From Geosiphon pyriformis (lineage: Eukaryota > Glomeromycota > Glomeromycetes > Archaeosporales > Geosiphonaceae), in contig JAAOMT010000664.1 of NCBI GenBank assembly GCA_016748015.1, positions 1,899,799-1,963,798 on the forward strand: a stretch of DNA of 64,000 nt, in the 5' to 3' direction. The notes beneath the pieces are model-generated. The model did no database searches. It worked only from the letters and a program-made list of their open reading frames with translations, and was not told the origin of the DNA. Shown piece after piece: positions 1 to 11,100 of the stretch (positions are counted from its first letter, which is position 1; every line of letters starts with the position of its first letter). Made by a program: the position numbers and the translations under genes.

Positions 1-936
1 ACATGGGTATCTAGAGATCAGCATCGGGCATTGCTTTACACTCTTCCAGTTGGCACCACTGCCCATGATTTGTCTGCTTTAGTGGAGCCCTATGGTGAGA
101 AAACTTGTTTTATTGGCCATAATCCATTTTCATATGTTCATGATTAGTGTGCTGTAATTTGTTTTGAAAGTGAGGCATCTAAGTTGGCTGCTATTGGTTC
201 GATTCCAGTTTTCAAAGGTGTGGACTTGCACTGAGCTGGTCTTTCTTTGGCCAGTTGTGCTCATTGCAAACTGTTTGGTCATACTGCTGTTGATTGCTCT
301 GTTGGTAGGAGGTTTGGTGGTCGTGGAAAACGTGTGGCGACTTCTCAAGATAGGGTATAATTGGCCAATATTTATAGAAAGAAGCAGGCACCAATTGTCT
401 GCCCAGTTTTTTTTGGTGGAAAGACATGGGCTCAAGTGGCAGACAGCTCTCCCTCTCGTGTTGTCTCTTCAAGTGCTTCTGGTGTTGGTTTGATCTCTGG
501 TTCGAAGGTTTTCTCAATGGATCCCTCCTCATCTGGTGCTGCTGATCTAGGTAGTTGCCTAGCTGTGCTGGAATGCTCCATGGAAATTCTCTCAGACCAA
601 GTCTTGCTCATTTTAAAGAAATTAAGTTTCATTGACTTGGTGTCATTGGCGCCCTCTCCCTCAGCTCTTTCTTTGGTGTCTCCGACTGCCGTTGTTTCAG
701 ATATGGACTCAGGTTTGGCTTTGGATAGTACGTTGTTATCGTCTGCCTCTTCTCCTCCCAATGTTGGTGAGTCGATTGTTGATCTCAGTCCGAGCAGTTC
801 TAAGGTTTTGACTGCCAAGGTTGGCAGTTTGGAGTCGAATATAGTGGCTCTTGAGGTTTCAGTTTGCTCAGTTTTGGATAGATTAGATCATCTGCATTTT
901 GGATCGGGTTCATTGGCTTTTCCTCCATCTCAATGA
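1..936 (+). pseudogene. LINE copy 1 ORF1 (C-terminal part), gag-like nucleic-acid-binding protein
   Basis: Frame 1 reads through from base 1 to a TGA at 934-936, broken by TAG at 147, TGA at 232 and TAA at 358. Alignment with copies 2 and 3 shows the first two replace Q (CAG) and W (TGG), both simple C-to-T or G-to-A changes. The segment keeps the end of an RRM-like fold, a CCHC zinc knuckle at 256-297 (C-x2-C-x4-H-x4-C), a linker ending in FGGKTWAQV, a Ser/Pro-rich stretch, and a short leucine-heptad helix near 800-890. ORF1 proteins of this type bind the element RNA and assist target-primed reverse transcription; here that role is inferred. The last base of the ORF2 start codon lies inside the ORF1 stop (ATGA, 933-936). 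Confidence 0.85.
933..936 (+). promoter_or_regulatory. ATGA stop-start overlap between LINE ORF1 and ORF2 (copy 1)
   Basis: The ORF2 start ATG (933-935) overlaps the ORF1 stop TGA (934-936). The same ATGA is at 8128-8131 in copy 2, and ATAA at 29196-29199 (minus) in copy 3. Such overlaps are used for termination-reinitiation in other bicistronic LINEs; use here is inferred. Confidence 0.7.
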
Positions 937-3900
937 GTAGTTTGGTTTGGAAGTTTGCTACATGCAATGTTCAGGGTATCAATGTTCCTGCGAAGCAAGC
1001 AGATGTTGTTCGTTGGCATGTGAACTCAGGGAATATGGTTTTTTTTATCACTGAGACTAAGTTAAGGTCCTCTTCTGGGCCGTGGTTAAAGAACAAATTT
1101 GATGGAGTGCGAATATTTTCTTCTGGCTTGGATAAGGGTTTTATGGGTGCTGGGGTTGCAATTGTTATGAACATTTCTTTGGCCTGTCATGTATCTAAGG
1201 TGAAGAAGATTCCTGGTTAGATTATTTCTGTTCGGCTTCTGTTTAAGAGCAAGCTTTCGGTTACTGTTTTGGGGTTGTATGCTGGTGCCTCCTCTAGGGC
1301 TAGATTTGGTCAGACTTCTGAAGTTAACTCTCTTATTGCAAAGGCAGTCAACTCCAGCAATTTTGTTATCTTGGGTGGGGACTTTAATGAGAATGGATCT
1401 GGTTAAAGTGCTAGTTTCAAGTTTTGTTTGAGTTTGGGTTTGGTCAATTAATTTGTTGATCATTATTTGGCTAATTCTTATACGTGGAGCAATTCGAGAG
1501 GAGTTGGGAAAATGATTGATTACATTTTTGTTGGTAGTAATTTGTCTTCTACTGTTGCTGGTCATCAAGTTGTCTCTGTTTCAGATTTCTTTAACACCAA
1601 TCACAAGACAGTTGTGGTTTCAGTCGGTTTGGGTGGGCTTTTAGATATACAATTGAATAGTTTGCGCAAGCAGGTGAATAAAGATCGTTGGAAGTTCAAA
1701 ATCAAGAATGCTGACTGTGTTGGATGGGCTAAGTTTAAGGATCTCTCGTCAGCTAAACTTTTGTTCTTGGGTGAGGTGTTCTCTGGTGCCAAAATACGTG
1801 GTGATGTGGATGCTATGTGGGCAGTTTTGGTGGGAGCTGTGGTGGATTCTGCTGATGTGACATTTTTGAGGCATTGGTTTAGTGAATTCAAATGTTCGAG
1901 GAACAAACATTCTTCTAGGTTTTTTGGTCTGGAATTGTTGGTGGCCAAGATTGTCAAGAAATTTTGCTCTGGTAACTTGCTGGGTGCTAATTGTCTTGTG
2001 AGTAAATGGTCGACTTTGGATGACATGAAGGCTCGTGCTTTTAAGGACTTGGTTGGCTTGGGTGTTAAATCTGATGTTGTTGTTAGGCATTTGTCATTGG
2101 TTTGCAGAGAGTACAGGAGGTCGAAAATGTTTGAGTCAAGGTTGGCTGAAGAAGCTTCAGTTAGAAAGACAATTGAGAAGCACATGGATAATTTCTGTTT
2201 TGATAAGGGTAGTATGATCAGGAGTGTGTTGGAAAAGTTTTTTTGCAAGGTGGTGTTGGATCACTTGATAGTTGATGATGATCTGGTTTTGTTGCCTGAA
2301 GAGATGAAGTCCAGTGTGGATAGAATAATGGAGGGATGGACAAGGAAACGCTCTGTGCAGTCAGTGTTTCCTGGTCTTTAGGCTCGTCAATACGTGCCTT
2401 TGGACCATGTCCGGGATGATGCTTTTTCGGGTGTTATGAATGCAATCAGTATGGGCGAGTTACTTTCTGTTGTTGGTGGTCTTCCTAATGGCAAGGCTGC
2501 TGGTTTGTCTGGTGTTCCTATTGAGTTGTAGAAACATGGTAGTGAGGTGGTTTTGGGGTGCCTGTTGGCGCTGTTTAATAAATGTTTGTCTGTTGGTGTG
2601 GTGCCTGTTTTGTGGAAGAGGGCTTGGGTGTCAATGATTTCTAAGCCTTATGACTGGAATGGAGTTCTTACGAACACTTGGCCCATTGTTTTGATTGAGA
2701 CTGCCAGGAAGATTCTTTCCAAGATTTTGTCTGATCGTATTGCAATGGCTTGTAGCAAGTTTAATGTTCTTCAGGGTGACAACTTTTCGGTGCTGAAGGG
2801 TATGTCAACACAATCTCCGGTGTTTGCTGTCGGGTCAGTGATTGAGGATGCCATTGAGAAAAATAGGGAGTTATGATTGGTCTTGCAAAATATGCGGAAA
2901 GCTTACGATTCAGTTGGGTGGCATCATTTGAAAGCTAGTTTGCGGCATGTCAAGATGTGTGAGAGGTTCATAAGATTTTTTGGTAGTATTCATGAGGATA
3001 GAGTTAATAGGGTGATAACTGACTTTGGTTTGTCTGGTGGTTATAAGGTGCATGATGGGCTGGACCAGGGTGAGGTCTTTTCACCACTTCTTTGGAGAAT
3101 TTTTTATGATCCGCTTTTGTGTGAGGTTAAAAGGCACGAACAATTGTGTGAGTACCGGATTGATACTAAGTTTGTTTCAAAATCTGGCAGAATTGAGAGT
3201 GGTGGTGGTATGACATCATATTTTTCGGCTGGTGCGTTTGTTGATGATACGATCTGAGTTGGAAATTGTCAAGCTTCTACTCAATATGCTCTGAACATTG
3301 CCAGTGAATTTTTTGTGATCAATGATATTTCTATTAATAGTGAGAAGATGGTAGCTATTCCCATCAATCAAGGCGTTAAAGTTGCTTCACTGAACATTTG
3401 TGGTCAGCCAATTTCTGTTGCCAAGAAAGGGGAAGCACATCAGTATCTGGGTATTTTTCTGTCAACTGAAGGGCTCTCCAAGCCAAGTGTTGCCAAGACT
3501 TATGTGGATGTACATTTCTTCGCCAATGTTGTGCTTAGGAAGGCTATTACAGACAAACAATTCTCTTATCTAGTGTCAGCTGTTTTGCAGCCTATTGTTA
3601 GCTATCGTATTCAGTTCAGTTTTGTCTCATCTAATGTTTGTCGCAAGTGGGATGTCTTGATTAGAAAGGGTCTTAGGTCCAAGACTTGTCTCCCCCGTGA
3701 TTTTCCTGACGCTGCTTTGCATCATCCCTCATTGTATAGCCTAAAGCCTTTTGAGCAGATGCAGTCAGAAGGGAAGGTTGCTGCTTTGATGGCATTCTCT
3801 AATGCCTTTGGTATTCTTGGGCGTTTGTTTAGACATAGGTTTTTGGACCTACAGGTTCTTGGTTGGGCTCCTTTGGATTCTTTGCAGTTTCTGGTTAGGT

Positions 3901-5618
3901 TGTGTGTTAGTCCGGTGAACAATTTTTTGGCTGGGATAGTGAAGATCTTTCTGGGCAATGAACTTGCTTTGGTGAACAACCTTCCCACTGCATTTTGTAG
4001 TCCTGGTCGGTTTCCATTGTCCTCTGTTTTTGGAAAGTTTCTGTATTTTAATTTGGTCAAATCTCTGAAACGTTTTGGTGTCACTTTTGGTGATCGGCTT
4101 TTTGATAAGAATGGTGTTTTGTTGGATTGGAAAACTTTTCGTCGTTGGAAAAGGTTGGATCCGCGTGGCCCTGTGCCTCACTGGTTCGTGGTTTTTTCTG
4201 AGTTTTTGAAGGATCAGAGTTACTCATTTTCTGGTTCTGTTGGCTTTGTGGAAAAGCTTGGTTTGGACATTTTGGGGTCTGAGGAATTTTCTGCAGTAAA
4301 AGATAGAGTGCATGACATTTGGTCAGGCTTTTTTGAGGTTTTTACGGATGGGTTTTTGAGGAAGGCAGGCTCTGCTGAGGTTGCCTGTGGTGCTGCTGCA
4401 TACTTTCCGGTCTTGGATAAAAGCATTGGTGTTGCTGTTCATGGCCTTTTGTCATCCACTATGGCCAAATTACAGGCTGTCACTTTGGCTTTGGAGTGTG
4501 TTTCTTCTTCAAGTACTGTGGTGTTACGTCTTGACAGCTAGGCTGCCATTGACGCATGTGTGTCTGAGATGTCTTTGGTTGCCCCTGATTTCCATAATCC
4601 ATGCTGGCTGAAGAGGCAGCATATTTTCAATTTGGTCAGGGATAAGGATCTTAGCGTGAGTTGGGTTAAGGTGAAAGGTCATTCTGGGATTTCTGGTAAT
4701 GTGAAAGCTGACTTGGCTGCTGGGGCTGCCTCTGGGTCTCCCTTTTCCCTTTGTGCTGATGTGTGTGAACATTTTTTGGTTGCTGAGAGTGTCACTGTTT
4801 CTGGTAATGCCTATCATTTTGTCAGGAATATTTTTCAATCAATTTGTTGTGCTCATTGGGAAGCTGGGCCTGGTTGTGACGTGGTTCCGGATGCGATAAT
4901 TGGTTGCATAAACTGGGTTGTCATGGCAAAGGTGTGGCATCTTGATTCTCATATGCTTGCTGGGTTCACTAGCTGCGCATCCTCAACACTTCGCACTTAT
5001 TTTATGAAGGCTGTATACAGGAGGTTGCTGGTGGTGGTAAGGAAAAGGTTGTATAATAAGTGCTACCCTAGTGTATTGTGTTTGTTTTGTGGTAAGGTGG
5101 AGTTCTTTGACCATGCTTTTACTTGTGTTCATGAGTCTGGTGTCTATGGTGAGATTTTGGCGGAGGCTTCTACCTGTTGGTCAGCTTTGGCTGGTGGTTC
5201 CCCTGCTTCTGGCGTGTTGCAAGTTTTGTCTCAATGTTCCATTGATGTTGGGCTGTACACTTTGGTGTGCAAAGGGTTTGTGCTGGAGGAGTGGTATGAG
5301 GAGGCTTGTAGTATTTTTGAGAATAGAAAGGTGGCCGCTGCTCGGATTGTTGATTATGTCAGGTTTGTTGTTGGGTTACATCATGCTAGAGTATGGTTGG
5401 CTAGGGCCAGCCACTGGGTAGTGATGGAGAAGGCTGGTCTGGTTTGTGACGTTGGTGTTGTTTCTGGGCTTCTTTGTGGTGTGTTTTCAGTTTTGTCTGA
5501 TGGTGTTGTGAGATTGCTTGGTGTGGCCAATTCCTTTGCTGTTAGCTTTGGTCATCGGAAGCCTTATTGTTTCTTTTTTGGTTTGGATGGCAGTGTGCGG
5601 GTAATTATAGATGTGTAG
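933..5618 (+). pseudogene. LINE copy 1 ORF2: endonuclease / reverse transcriptase / RNase H
   Basis: One frame of 1562 codons, no frameshift, with eight internal stops: TAG 1218, TAA 1404, TAA 1449, TAG 2379, TAG 2529, TGA 2874, TGA 3255 and TAG 4539. Against the sister copies at least six replace Q or W codons. Order: APE-type endonuclease (about residues 1-230: ATCNVQGIN, ETKL, GDFNENG, MIDYIFV; the usual SDH-like motif reads TNH), RT (about 540-850: KAYDSVGW, LDQGEVFSPLLW, AGAFVDD active site), RNase H (about 1130-1280: FTDG, LDS, KGHSG), and a C-terminal C-x2-C-x8-H-x4-C motif near 5080-5130. The RNase H glutamate is lost: AKLQA here versus AELQA in copy 2, a G-to-A change. The encoded enzyme would nick target DNA and copy the element RNA in place. 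The length is exactly that of copy 2 ORF2. Confidence 0.95.
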
Positions 5619-5762
5619 TGTTGCCTTGTCTGGCCTGAGTGGCTAGCCACATGTAGAAAGTGTGTGAGTCGCATTTAGTTTAAGCCTTTTAGTTTGGTTT
5701 TATGTATTAGATAGTAATTGGGCTACATTCATTAAATGTGTTAATTAAAAAAAAAAAAAAAA

Positions 5763-6134
5763 GTAAATTGGTAATTATATTTATAATAAAAATATTAATA
5801 TTATTTAATCTAAGATTAAAAATTATTTTGATATTTTGAACAATAAAATTATGAATACTTAGTAAATTAAACCATTATTATGTCATTTTTTTTTTAGTTT
5901 TTATTAAAAAAAAATTTTGTTAATAAATAATATTATTATTTTTAAGAAGTGTCAACAAAAGAAAAGAAATGTTTTTTTTAAAGATATATAATACTTTATT
6001 TAAAATATTTATAAGTTTATAAATTATGTTTAATAAAAAAATAATTTTAATGCTTGTATTATATAAAATTTTTTGCTTAATAATATTAATTAAAAATATA
6101 TTTTTTTAATATAATATTTTAACTTTTATAAAAA
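5763..6134. other. AT-rich spacer between LINE copies 1 and 2
   Basis: About 370 bases of A/T-rich sequence with homopolymer runs. I see no ORF, RNA gene or recognisable repeat. The 5' end of LINE copy 2 lies somewhere near its right edge. Confidence 0.5.
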
Positions 6135-6268
6135 AAAAACTTCTTTCTTTTTTACCTCCTAAAAATCCTCAAAAAGCGTATTTTGAAAGAAGTTTTTTCT
6201 GCTATTTCATACTGTTTTCCATTACTTTACAAGAAACAAATCCTTTTGTTGTTGACCTGGCTGCTTCC

Positions 6269-8131
6269 ATGAGTGGTACTGGTGCTAAAAGAAAGTCGTC
6301 CAGAGTTCCAACTTCTGGTTCAGTTAGTAGTGGTTCAAGTCATAAGATTAAGAAACCTCCTGGTGGTGCTAAGCTATCAAGTAATGGTGTGGCTCTTAAA
6401 GGTAGTGGATCTGGTCAAGTGGTTGGACACTTTAATAGCATGGATACTGATGGGAAGACTTTTGAAGGTGAAGAAGTATCCAATTCCAAGATGAATACAC
6501 CCCAAGCCAAGCATTTCAATAATGGTATGATTGTTGGCTCCCCCCTCAGCTTTATTAATTTCAACATGGAGGAGAAAGAGGAGGTTTTTCTTCCTCCCCA
6601 TAAGACTTTTTCTTTGGATAAAGTGTGGATTGATCCCAAAATCATTAAAACTCAGGTGGAAGTGGCTGTAAAAAAATCTTTTGCTTTGGACATCAATCTT
6701 TTGGCTGTGGAAGAGAAATTGGTGACGGCCAAAACTCATGCCATAAGAAAATTATTTTCAAGAATTAATGGTTTTAGGGGGGCCACTACCCCCTTAAAAT
6801 TTGAAGGGATTATCAGATCTACCTTCACCTCTGAAGCAAGCATGGAAAAGGCTGTGTCATTGGCCAGAGAAAATAACATCATTATAAACAGTGATTTTAA
6901 GAGACAAGGAATACACTCAGATCGGGCCATAGTAATCAAAGAAATTCCCATGGACACACCAAAGGAAATGATTGTCGCCACAGTATCCGAGTTTGGAGAA
7001 ATTAAGTCAATCAAAATCCAGTTGATTGGTTTATGGCAAAAGGCTGTGGTGGAATTTGCCGAATTGGAACAGACTGTGTCTTTGGCTGCTAAGTGGTCCT
7101 TCCTGATTAGTAAAGACTCAGTTCATGTGACTATGGCAGTGGGCGACTGTGAAACTTGGGTGTCTAGGGACTGGTTCAGAGCACTTTTGTTTATTTTGTC
7201 AGTGGGGACTACTGCTCATGATCTTGAGGATCTTTTTGAAGGGGCTGGTAGAAAAACTTGTGTCATAAATCGGTTATTGGAGACTGATAATAGAGTCCAC
7301 TGTGTTATTGTGTGTTTTGATTCTGATAAGGTTTTGGAGTCAGCTTTTCACACAGAACTGATCCTTGGTAGTGTGAAACTCTCATGGGCTAGGCTGGATT
7401 TGGTTTGCTGTGAACAGTGTGGGAAGTTTGGTCATTCTGCCTTGGAATGTGATGCTGAGGTTGCGTCAGCTTTCAAATCTTCAAAGTTTTTTATAAGGCT
7501 TACCAACCCTGATACTTGTCTCTAGCTGGCCAAATTATATGCAAAGAAGAATGTGCTGATCTCTTGTCCTGTTGCCTTTGGTGGCAAATCTTGGGCTCAA
7601 GTAGTCTCAGTTGCTTCAGCCTCTCATGGTTTTAGTGCTGGTTCTGGTTCCAGTTCCTCGCCTTCCAGTGATTTGAGTTCAGGTGGGGTACTCCCCCCTC
7701 TACCTGTGGTCAATTCTTCTTTAAGTGCTTGCTTAGCACTTCTGAAACGCTCTGTGGAGCTTATGTCTGAACAAATTTCGAACATTTTTTCTCGTCTTGA
7801 CAATATTAGTTCAGCACCCTTGGCACCTTTCTTTTAATTGGCTCCTTCTGTGGTAGTTTCTCAGTCCCCAATTTTTGTTCCTCTTGTGGTTGCAAACTCT
7901 GACTTGGATTTTGACATGGCGGTTGATGATCTTTTTGTCCAGCCTACTTCTTTCTCTCCAGGTGTTACCGGTTCACTATTGGGTCTGAGTAGTTCCAAAG
8001 TCCTGACTTCTAAAGTTGGTGGTCTGGAATCAAAGCTAGTTGCCCTCGACATCTCCGTTGGTTTGATTTTGGCTAAGTTGGATCAGTTATGTGCTGGCTC
8101 AGGTTCTTCAGTTATCTCTTCATCACAATGA
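6269..8131 (+). pseudogene. LINE copy 2 ORF1, RRM-like and CCHC-knuckle gag-like protein
   Basis: 621 codons in one frame with two internal stops, TAG 7523 and TAA 7835. The start ATG follows GCTTCC and begins MSGTGAKRKSSR, a Ser/Gly-rich basic N terminus. Residues about 218-290 resemble an RRM (RNP2-like IVIKEIP, RNP1-like KAVVEFA). A second weaker RRM-like unit covers about 300-370, and a perfect CCHC knuckle CEQCGKFGHSALEC sits at about 382-395. A Ser/Pro-rich linker follows, then two helical segments with spaced leucines (about 490-510 and 580-605). LINE ORF1 proteins with RRM and CCHC units coat the transcript and act as chaperones; that function is inferred from architecture. The stop at 7523 lies at or close to the position of the TAA at 358 in copy 1. 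Confidence 0.88.
8128..8131 (+). promoter_or_regulatory. ATGA stop-start overlap between LINE ORF1 and ORF2 (copy 2)
   Basis: ATG of ORF2 at 8128-8130 overlaps the ORF1 stop TGA at 8129-8131, identical in arrangement to copy 1. Confidence 0.7.
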
Positions 8132-11100
8132 CCAGTTTTATTTGGAAAATTGCCACATGTAATATTAGAGGAATGAACAATCCTGCAAAGCAGGAGAACA
8201 TTTATCGCTGGCATAAGGAATCTGGTAGTTCAATCTCGATTGTTACAGAAACCAAGTTGTGTTTCAGTTCACAACCATGGATCATGAAAAGGTTTAAGGG
8301 TGTCTGGGTTTTTACGTCTGGTCTGGATGTTGGGTTTTGTGGGGCTGATGTGGCTATTTTTGTGAATAATTCTCTGGCTCATCATGTTTCCAAAGTCAAG
8401 GAGGTGAAGGGCAGAGTTCTTTCAATTTGCCTTTTGTTCAAAAACAAGTTTTTTGTGTCTGTCATTGGGCTTTATGTCTGTGCGTCTGGTGGTGACCATT
8501 TTGCTCAGGCTTCTGTTATTAATTTATTCATTGCTGATACTGTCAACAGGAGTTCTTTTGTTGTTTTGGGTGAGGACTTCAATAAAGACAATTCAGTCAA
8601 GGGGGCAAGTCTTAGGAAATATTTAAGTTTGGGTTTAGTTAATGTTTTTGGTGGTTACTTTCTAGCTAGGATTCCTATTTGGAATAATTCAAGAGGCGTT
8701 AGCAAGGTTTTGGATTACATTTTAGTTAGTGACTCTTTGATTTCAGTGGTTGTGGATCGTGATGTTAGTTCTGTCTCGGAATTTTTTGACATAGATCACT
8801 TGGCTGTGTTAATGTCTATTGGGTTGAGTGGTCTTCTGAATGCTCGTTTGAACAGCATCCGCAAGCACACTAATAAGGATTGCTGGAAGTTTAAGATTAA
8901 GGATGCTAATGAGAAAAAGTGTGCGTATTTTAAGGACCTCTCTGAGTGTGTGCTTTTGGGTTCTCTGGATAGGTTCAAGATGGCTAAGAATAATGGCGAC
9001 TTGGATGGAATGTGGGAAATGCTAGCTGACGCCATGACTGCTTCTGCTGAAAAAATTTTTTCGAGACATTGGTATAGTGAATTTGATTGTGCTAAGAATA
9101 GACTCTTTTCTAAATTTTCCAGGTTGGAGCTTTTGGTTGCCAAGTTATTGAAAGTGCTGAGATGGAATGATACTTTGGGCTTTGAACGTCTGGCTGACAC
9201 TTGGCTTAAAGTTGACCCTTCCAAAGCTTCCAAAGTTTTTGGTATAGTCGGGGATGGTGTGGATTCTGCTGGCTTGATAAGTCATCTTTCAAAGGTTAAG
9301 AAGCAATATAGAAAGTCCAAATATTGTGAATCTGAGGTGGCCAAAAGATCTGCTATCAGAGATGCAATTGATAAGCATATGGAAAAGTTCAAAACGGACA
9401 AAGGTGGAATGATTCGGAGCATCTTGGAGTGGCCCTTTCGCAAAGTTGTTCTGAACCATTTGGTTGTTGGTGATTCTCTTATTTTGGAATCTGATGAAGT
9501 GAAGCTCAAAGTTGATGACATCATGGTTAATTGGACCAGGAAGCGGAATGCTCTTTCTGCCTTGTCTGGTCCCTGGGCACAACAATATGCCCCTTTGGCT
9601 TATGTTAATGATAGTGCCTTCAGTCTGGTTATGTGTAATATTATCATGTGTGAGATGTCTTCAGTTATAAGCGATCTTCCTGATGGCAAAGTGGCTGGTT
9701 TGTCTGGTATTACCAATGAACTTTAAAAACACACTGGCTGTTTGGTTTTAGAGTGTTTGTTGTCTTTGCTGAACTTTTGTTTGTGTTTTGGTAATGTTCT
9801 AGTTCATTGGAAAGAGGCCTGGGTGTCCATGATTCCTAAGCCTTATGATTGGGATGGCATCTTGTCGAATACACGACCTATTGCATTGATTGAGATGACC
9901 AGGAAGATTCTGTCAAAAGTTCTCTCAGACAGGATCTCTCTTGTTTGTAGTAGGTTTGATGTCCTCCATAGTAACAACTTTTTTGTCCTCAAAGGCACTT
10001 CCACTCAGTTACCAATTTCAGCTGTGGGTTCAATTGTGGAGAATGCTTTGAAAAAAGACCACAAACTTTGGCTAGTTCTTTAAGACATGCACAAAGTGTA
10101 TGACTCTGTTGGTTGGTCTTATTTAGAAGCTAGTTTACACCATATCAAAATATGCAGCAAGTTTATCAAGTTTTTTGGCAACATTTACAACAGTCACTTC
10201 AACAGAGTCATGATGGATTTTGGTCTTTCTGATGGATACAAAATTCTTGATGGTTTGGATCAAGGTGAAGTTTTCTCACCTCTTCTATGGAGAATTTTTT
10301 ATGACCCTTTGTTATGTGAAGTTGTGAGACAAAATCATTTGTGTGGTTATCAGATCAATTCGAACTTTGTGTCAAAGACTGGAAGGATTGAGACTAGTGG
10401 GGATATGATCTCTTTTTTCGTGGCTGGTGCCTTTGTCGATGACACTATTTGGGTGGGAAATAGGCAAGCCTCTACACAGCACATTCTTAATGTGGCCAGC
10501 AAGTTTTTTCTTATCAATGATATTAACATAAACAACAAAAAGACGGTTGCCATTCCTATCAACAAAAGAGTGGGGATTCCTGTTTTATCTATCAATGGCC
10601 AGGCTATCGCTGTTGCCAATTCTGGTGTGAGTTATCAATATTTGGGTATTTTCTTGTCCACCGATGGTTTGTCTAAGCTGAGTCTTGTCAAAGCCAATTC
10701 AGATATTAAGTTCTTCTCAAATATGGTTCTCCAGAAGGCTGTCTCTGATAAACAATTCTCTTATCTGGTTTCAGCTGTTTTGCAGCCCATAGTCAGTTAT
10801 CGAATACAGTTTAGTTTTGTTTCCAAAGCTGTTTGTCTAAAATAGAACGTTCTAATTAGGAGGGGTCTTAGGTCAAAAGCCAATTTGCCGAAAAACTTTC
10901 CCAATGAGGTGTTGCACCACTCCTCTCTTTATGGGCTGAAATCTTTTGAACAATTGCAAGCTGAATGCAAGACAGCTTCCATTGTGCAGTTTGCGAATTC
11001 TTCTGGAATTCTTAGCTGACTGTTTGAACATCGAATTTTGGATTTGCAGGTTTTGTGCTGGGCTCCATTGAATCTTCTGCAATATCCTGTTAAGCTAAGA

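Larger units (their letters stand above)
1..5762 (+). mobile_element. LINE copy 1, 5' truncated by window edge
   Basis: This is a non-LTR retrotransposon with end of ORF1, complete-length ORF2, a 3' UTR and a 16-nt A tail at 5747-5762. It belongs to the same family as copies 2 (about 6135-12945), 3 (23379-31245, minus) and 4 (35182-50793, minus, interrupted). The 3' UTR after 5618 is shared with copies 2 and 4, for example the stretch around 5640-5680 that includes a CACATGTAG core. The layout APE endonuclease, RT, RNase H, C-terminal Cys/His motif, plus a CCHC ORF1, fits the broad I/Tad1-like LINEs; the clade is not proven. The copy cannot be autonomous because both ORFs carry stops. Base composition is far richer in G+C than the flanking DNA, so it is a fairly young insertion. 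Confidence 0.95.

Noticed and set aside
1086-1568. Long minus-strand open frames opposite LINE ORFs (also at 432-818, 1601-2248, 3722-4181, 8796-9233)
   Set aside because: They mirror the codon bias of the LINE frames, have no motif, and disappear in the sister copies.
933-5618. Reassigned stop codons or a non-standard code to explain intact-length LINE ORFs
   Set aside because: All three stop codons occur, at W, Q and R positions alike, and the two host genes use standard stops with no internal ones. Mutation explains it better.
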